Origin: Microglena sp. YARC | Lineage: Eukaryota; Chlorophyta; Chlorophyceae; Chlamydomonadales; Chlamydomonadaceae | Length of the DNA: 64,000 nucleotides | NCBI GenBank assembly: GCA_022414725.1 | Contig: CM039462.1 | Location: 59,430,001-59,494,000, forward strand | Reading direction: 5' to 3' | Shown: one piece after another, positions 60,280-64,000 of the stretch | Position numbering within the stretch: position 1 is the stretch's first letter | Layout of the letters: the number at the start of each line of letters is the position of its first letter | Made by a program: the position numbers and the translations under genes | The notes under the pieces: generated by a model | The model's input: only the letters and a program-made list of their open reading frames with translations | Told to the model about the DNA's origin: nothing | The model's database searches: none

Positions 60280-60545
60280 GTCTTCCTCCTCCAAAGTCGT
60301 CTTGTAGTGGCGGATGAGACCGGTGCCGATGGAGTGTTGGCTGTCATAGGTCAGGACCCCGTCTAGGTGGCGAGGGATGGCTGATTTCCTGGGTAGATGA
60401 AAAATTGCTTATAAATATACTATATATCATATATGCAAAGGTGGAGTCATAGGCGGATGACGACGGAGCCAGCGAAGAGTTGGTCCTCGTAGGGCAGGAG
60501 CCTGTCTAGGTGGCGAGGGACGCCTGATTCCTTGGGGAGATTAAA
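60280..60545 (-). repeat. two related coding-like segments, unrecognised
   Basis: Minus-strand segments encode 'GVPRHLDRLLPYEDQLFAGS' (about 60530-60450) and 'AIPRHLDGVLTYDSQHSIGT' followed by 'GLIRHYKTTLEEEDDVEFGT' (about 60380-60255). The two are clearly duplicates at protein level. They may be 5' exons of the array gene; no family was recognised. Confidence 0.4.
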
Positions 60546-61183
60546 ACAAGGGCGTGACCGCCCTTGTGTGGAATTTCGGAATGGACCAATTGGGACCAAG
60601 GGATCCGCGCGGCTGGGGCTGGGGCTGGGGGATGGGTAGCCCCGCTGTAACTAGGGTTTGTTTTGTGTGCGGTGTGAGGCGTGTCTAACCTTGTTGCTCC
60701 CTCCGTGAACCTTGTTTGCTGCCCTTCGTGGCTGTTCTTGCAAAAATGTGTGTCTCGTATACCGCGCTTTGGTACACAGTCGCGCTTACCACATAAACTG
60801 GGCTGTGCACCCTTCGACAGTGACTAGGCAGTCTTCTTCAGGATGACTGCCGAATTCAAACGTCAAGTGGTTCGGGGCGCAGTTTGACTTAAATCTACCT
60901 GGAAGATGAGGTGACGTGACTGAAAATACAACTTGCCTGAAATTTGCTTCGAGTCGGAGAAGAGGTCTTTGCGAATTTATTGCCGTTTGCAAACGTCAGT
61001 TGGTGAGGTCCAAATGCAATTTGTAGGGCGAACCCTTAGGTTCCCCAGCGCACCCGTTTGACGCACCTGTTTGGCGCACCGGCAGAGTACGCCTGATGTA
61101 CCGAAGTCGCTACCCATGGAGTGCGGTAACAAGGTGGCTTGTAAATATGGAATACGGATTACAGTTTTGTTCATTGTACAAGA

Positions 61184-62797
61184 AAGACTTGATGAGGAGG
61201 ATGAGGACGAGGGTGATGATGACAAGGGTACTGCTGCTGCTGCTGCTGATGACAATGATGGTGATGATGATGAGGGTGGTGATATTGATATATAATGATA
61301 TGGTGATGATGATGGATGATACGGGGTGATGATGAATTGATAAGGAGGAGATTCGATTGGATGATGACGATGAGAATGATAATGATGATGATGCGGGTGA
61401 TGATGAGGGTGGTGATGATGACAGTGATGATGATGAGGGTGATGTTGAAGGTGGTGAGGGCGATTATGATGAGGGTGATGATGTTGATGTTGATTGAGAG
61501 ATGATGATGATGGGGGTGGTGGGTGATTTGATGATGATGATGGTGATGAGGGGTGATAATGGTGATGCTTGTTGATGATGTGATGGTGCATGCTTGTGAT
61601 GATGATGGTGATCTTGTGATGATGGTGATGATAAGTGATGATGTGATGATGATGATGATGATGGTGATGATAATGGTGATGATGATGAGGGGGGTGATAT
61701 TGATGAGGGGGGTGATATTGATGATGATGAGGAGGAGGAGGACGAGGCAGTTGAGGGTGCATGATGATGATGAGACGGGTGATGATGAGGATGATGATTG
61801 AGGATGATGATAGTGATAAGGACGATAATGGTGATGATGGTGATGAGGTGATATACTGGTGGATGATGGTGGTGATGATGATGTGGTCGGTGATGATGCA
61901 TGATGGTGTTACGATGGTGGATGATGATGATGATGAGCGAAGGGTAATATTGATGATGATGATGATGATGAGGAGGAGGATGACGAGGGTGATGATGATG
62001 ATGGTGGTGGTGATCATGATGGTGGTGATGATGATATTGATGATGATGATATTGATGATGATGACAGTGATGATGATGAGGGGGTGAGATAATTGAGGGT
62101 GATAAGAGGGTGATTGATAATGATGATGATGATGATGATGGGGGTGATGATGATGTTGAGGGTGATGAGGGTGCTGCTGCTGATGATGCTGATGATGATG
62201 TGGGTGATGAGGGTGAAGGTGATGCTAATGATGCTGATGCTGATGCGGGTGATGCGGGTGATGATGGTGTGATGCGGGTGATGCTGATGCTGAGGGTGAC
62301 AATGAAGACGATGCGGGTGATGATGATGATGGTGATGATGGTGATGATGACAGTGATGGTGCTGCTGCTGATGAGTGTGATGATGATGATGATTGATGAT
62401 ACTGATGATGATGATTGATGATGATGATGATGATTGATGCCCATTACTGCTGCTGCTGATGATGATGCTGATTAGGGAGAGAGGTGTGATGATGATCATC
62501 ATGAAAATGATGAGGGTGCTGCTGCTGCTGATGATGATGAGTGTGATGATTGATGATGATGCAATTAGAGGAAAGATAATTAGTGAAGATGATTTTTGTC
62601 GAAAGGCGGAGAGGGGGACGGCGGACGAGGGATGATGATGATCATAGAGAGAGGAGGAGAGGAGACAATGATGAGGGTGCTGCTGCTGCTGATGATGATG
62701 ACGAGGGAGCTGTTGCTTCTGCAGATGATGAGGTTGATGCTGATGATGAGGGTGATGCTGATGATAATGATAATGATGATGATGTGGCTAATGAGGG

Positions 62798-62839
<42 letters not shown>

Positions 62840-62900
62840 GGGTGATGATGATGATGGTGCGGGTGATGATGATGAAAGTGAGTGGGGACAGGTGGCAGTT
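61184..62900. repeat. 1.7-kb (GAT/GGT/GCT)n compound microsatellite
   Basis: Almost uninterrupted imperfect triplets (GATGATGAT, GGTGATGAT, GCTGCTGCT) run for about 1.7 kb. They give Asp-rich, Met-rich and Val-rich frames on the plus strand and His-, Ser- and Ile-rich frames on the minus strand, with frequent frame changes, so no single protein is supported. Confidence 0.93.
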
Positions 62901-62944
62901 ATGCGACCGCAGGCAATATTGAGGAATGCGATGGACAGAGCACC

Positions 62945-63545
62945 AATTTGCCTTTTACAAGGCTAACACTGACGCCACTGATCAATAGAGTAGTGAGCTT
63001 ATCCTGTTGGTGGTAGAGTGTATGCCTCTTGAATAGCAACGTTACTGTGATGATAATGATGGTGAGGAGGAAAATAAACAAAGGTGGCATTATGGAAATG
63101 ACAAGATTGAGGATGAGGATAGTGCACTTTTTGGTAGGGGTCGGCTATGTTATATAATATTAGTGAATACATAATATTTTGTTCCCTTCCCTTCCTCCCC
63201 CTCCCCTTACGGATGGGTCCCACTAATGAATGTCTGATGGCCTATGACTCATGGGTAAGCTACAAGTGAATACATGATATTAGATAATATAAGTCGGCGG
63301 CCGTCTCACCAGAATTTCGAACTTATTTGAAAACTAAGTATTATTGTTGACACTCCGAGTAATGTCAATATTAGCTAAATATTAGTTTTGCACACACTAA
63401 TTTAGTTGCCGGGGTTCCCTACTTATTGGCACTAACTAAAGGACAACATTGATTGCTGCTGATCAAATATATAGTGATCTTACCCTGATGGTGGAAAAAG
63501 AGAGTATGCCTCTGAATGACAATAGTTACTATGAGGGGGGAGGGA
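62945..63545 (+). repeat. duplicated ~95-bp segment, otherwise no gene
   Basis: A segment beginning 'ACTGATCAATAGAGTAG' (62960-63055) recurs, diverged, at about 63455-63545 ('GCTGATCAAATATATAGTG'). Both contain a '(G)AGAGT(G)TATGCCTCT' core and end in 'GTTACTRTGA'. Nothing else is recognisable in between. Confidence 0.6.
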
Positions 63546-64000
63546 ACCTGTAGACTGTTGGCTGTGGGAGCTGTGCTGTTAGATCCTCGGGGACCACAGC
63601 CTCCTGGAAGGGACCTGACAGGCTGGAGCTCCTAGTGGCAGGCCCCTCCAGCTCAGCAGCCAGGGGCATGCAAACGCGCCGTCGGCCAAGAAAGGGCTAG
63701 TGGGCACTGGGCTTGGGCTGCTGGACAGAGGGGATGGCGCAGCCCCCTGGCTCGTGTGCCCGGGTCCAGGAGCTGGCACTGGACGCCCCCCAGAGAGGTG
63801 CCAGATCTGGAGCGGCGGAGGGATTGCTTGTAGTCCTTGCTATTAGCTCGTCATTTACCATGGTACCTGGGGTTGCATGGCCAAATGGGGATGGGATTTA
63901 CCCCTCCTGTTGGACCTTGCTGGAGAGATATTGGCCATAGAGGGGGCTCAAGAGGGGCAGGCCCCCAGTGCTTGGAGGTAGGCGCCAACGGGACGCACGG
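63546..64000. other. GC-rich end of window, possible coding
   Basis: GC content rises sharply and several frames stay open on both strands, but none shows a domain. It may be the edge of a host exon cut by the window. Confidence 0.3.

Noticed and set aside
60977..62966. Long Asp-, Met-, His- and Ser-rich open frames
   Set aside because: They follow the GAT-type microsatellite in every frame. Composition and frequent frame changes argue against a protein.
1..64000. CRISPR arrays, rRNA operons, bacterial operons
   Set aside because: Tandem repeats here lack unique spacers, no rRNA cores were seen, and spliced genes and retrotransposons show that the DNA is eukaryotic.

Overview
The window looks like nuclear DNA of a eukaryotic microalga, most likely a green alga. 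Evidence: intron-bearing genes with GT-AG junctions, a plant-type RR-TZF zinc-finger gene, a TTTAGGG telomere-type motif, Copia and non-LTR retrotransposons, MITEs and abundant microsatellites. From memory only, the mix of an endogenous polinton-like virus with this repeat load recalls prasinophytes such as Cymbomonas; nothing here proves the species.

Layout. 0-3 kb: copies of a dispersed repeat, a 79-bp minisatellite, a trypsin-like protease gene and a two-exon coiled-coil gene. 3-8.1 kb: a decayed Copia retrotransposon (minus strand) lacking its protease region and truncated in RNase H, followed by an inverted-repeat element and a ~95-bp tandem array. 8.9-20.3 kb: an endogenous polinton-like virus (PLV). 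Its left arm (minus) carries an integrase remnant, a polymerase-helicase gene, a basic protein and an S74-chaperone fibre gene. Its right arm (plus) carries two paralogous major-capsid-like proteins, a packaging ATPase, a penton (minor capsid) protein and small virion-type proteins. Several viral genes are broken by stops or single frameshifts while others are intact, so this is a partly decayed insertion. 20.6-27.3 kb: a small two-exon gene, a SUMO-protease (Ulp1/C48) fragment and possible exons split by a 5'-truncated LINE. 27.3-35.7 kb: gene-poor, repeat-rich DNA with hAT-like and PIF/Harbinger-like MITEs. 35.8-39.5 kb: a longer LINE copy in the opposite orientation, nearly identical to the first.

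40.8-43.3 kb: a complete four-exon tandem CCCH zinc-finger gene (minus, 581 aa). 45.5-52.8 kb: a complete seven-exon phosphomannomutase gene (minus, 242 aa) whose introns hold a decayed copy of exon 4, three MITEs, microsatellites and a 1.8-kb TG/G-rich minisatellite that begins at the exon 3 splice donor. 54.3-60.5 kb: low-complexity, repeat-rich, apparently coding minus-strand sequence with a triplicated terminal segment and a four-fold exon-like array. 61.2-62.9 kb: a GAT-rich microsatellite block. 62.9-64 kb: a short duplicated segment and GC-rich sequence.

The two housekeeping genes (protein glycosylation precursor supply; mRNA regulation) appear functional. The viral genes form a recognisable replication plus morphogenesis set, but the replication and attachment genes are damaged. 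All exon boundaries were read by eye from the sequence and from family conservation, without alignment software.
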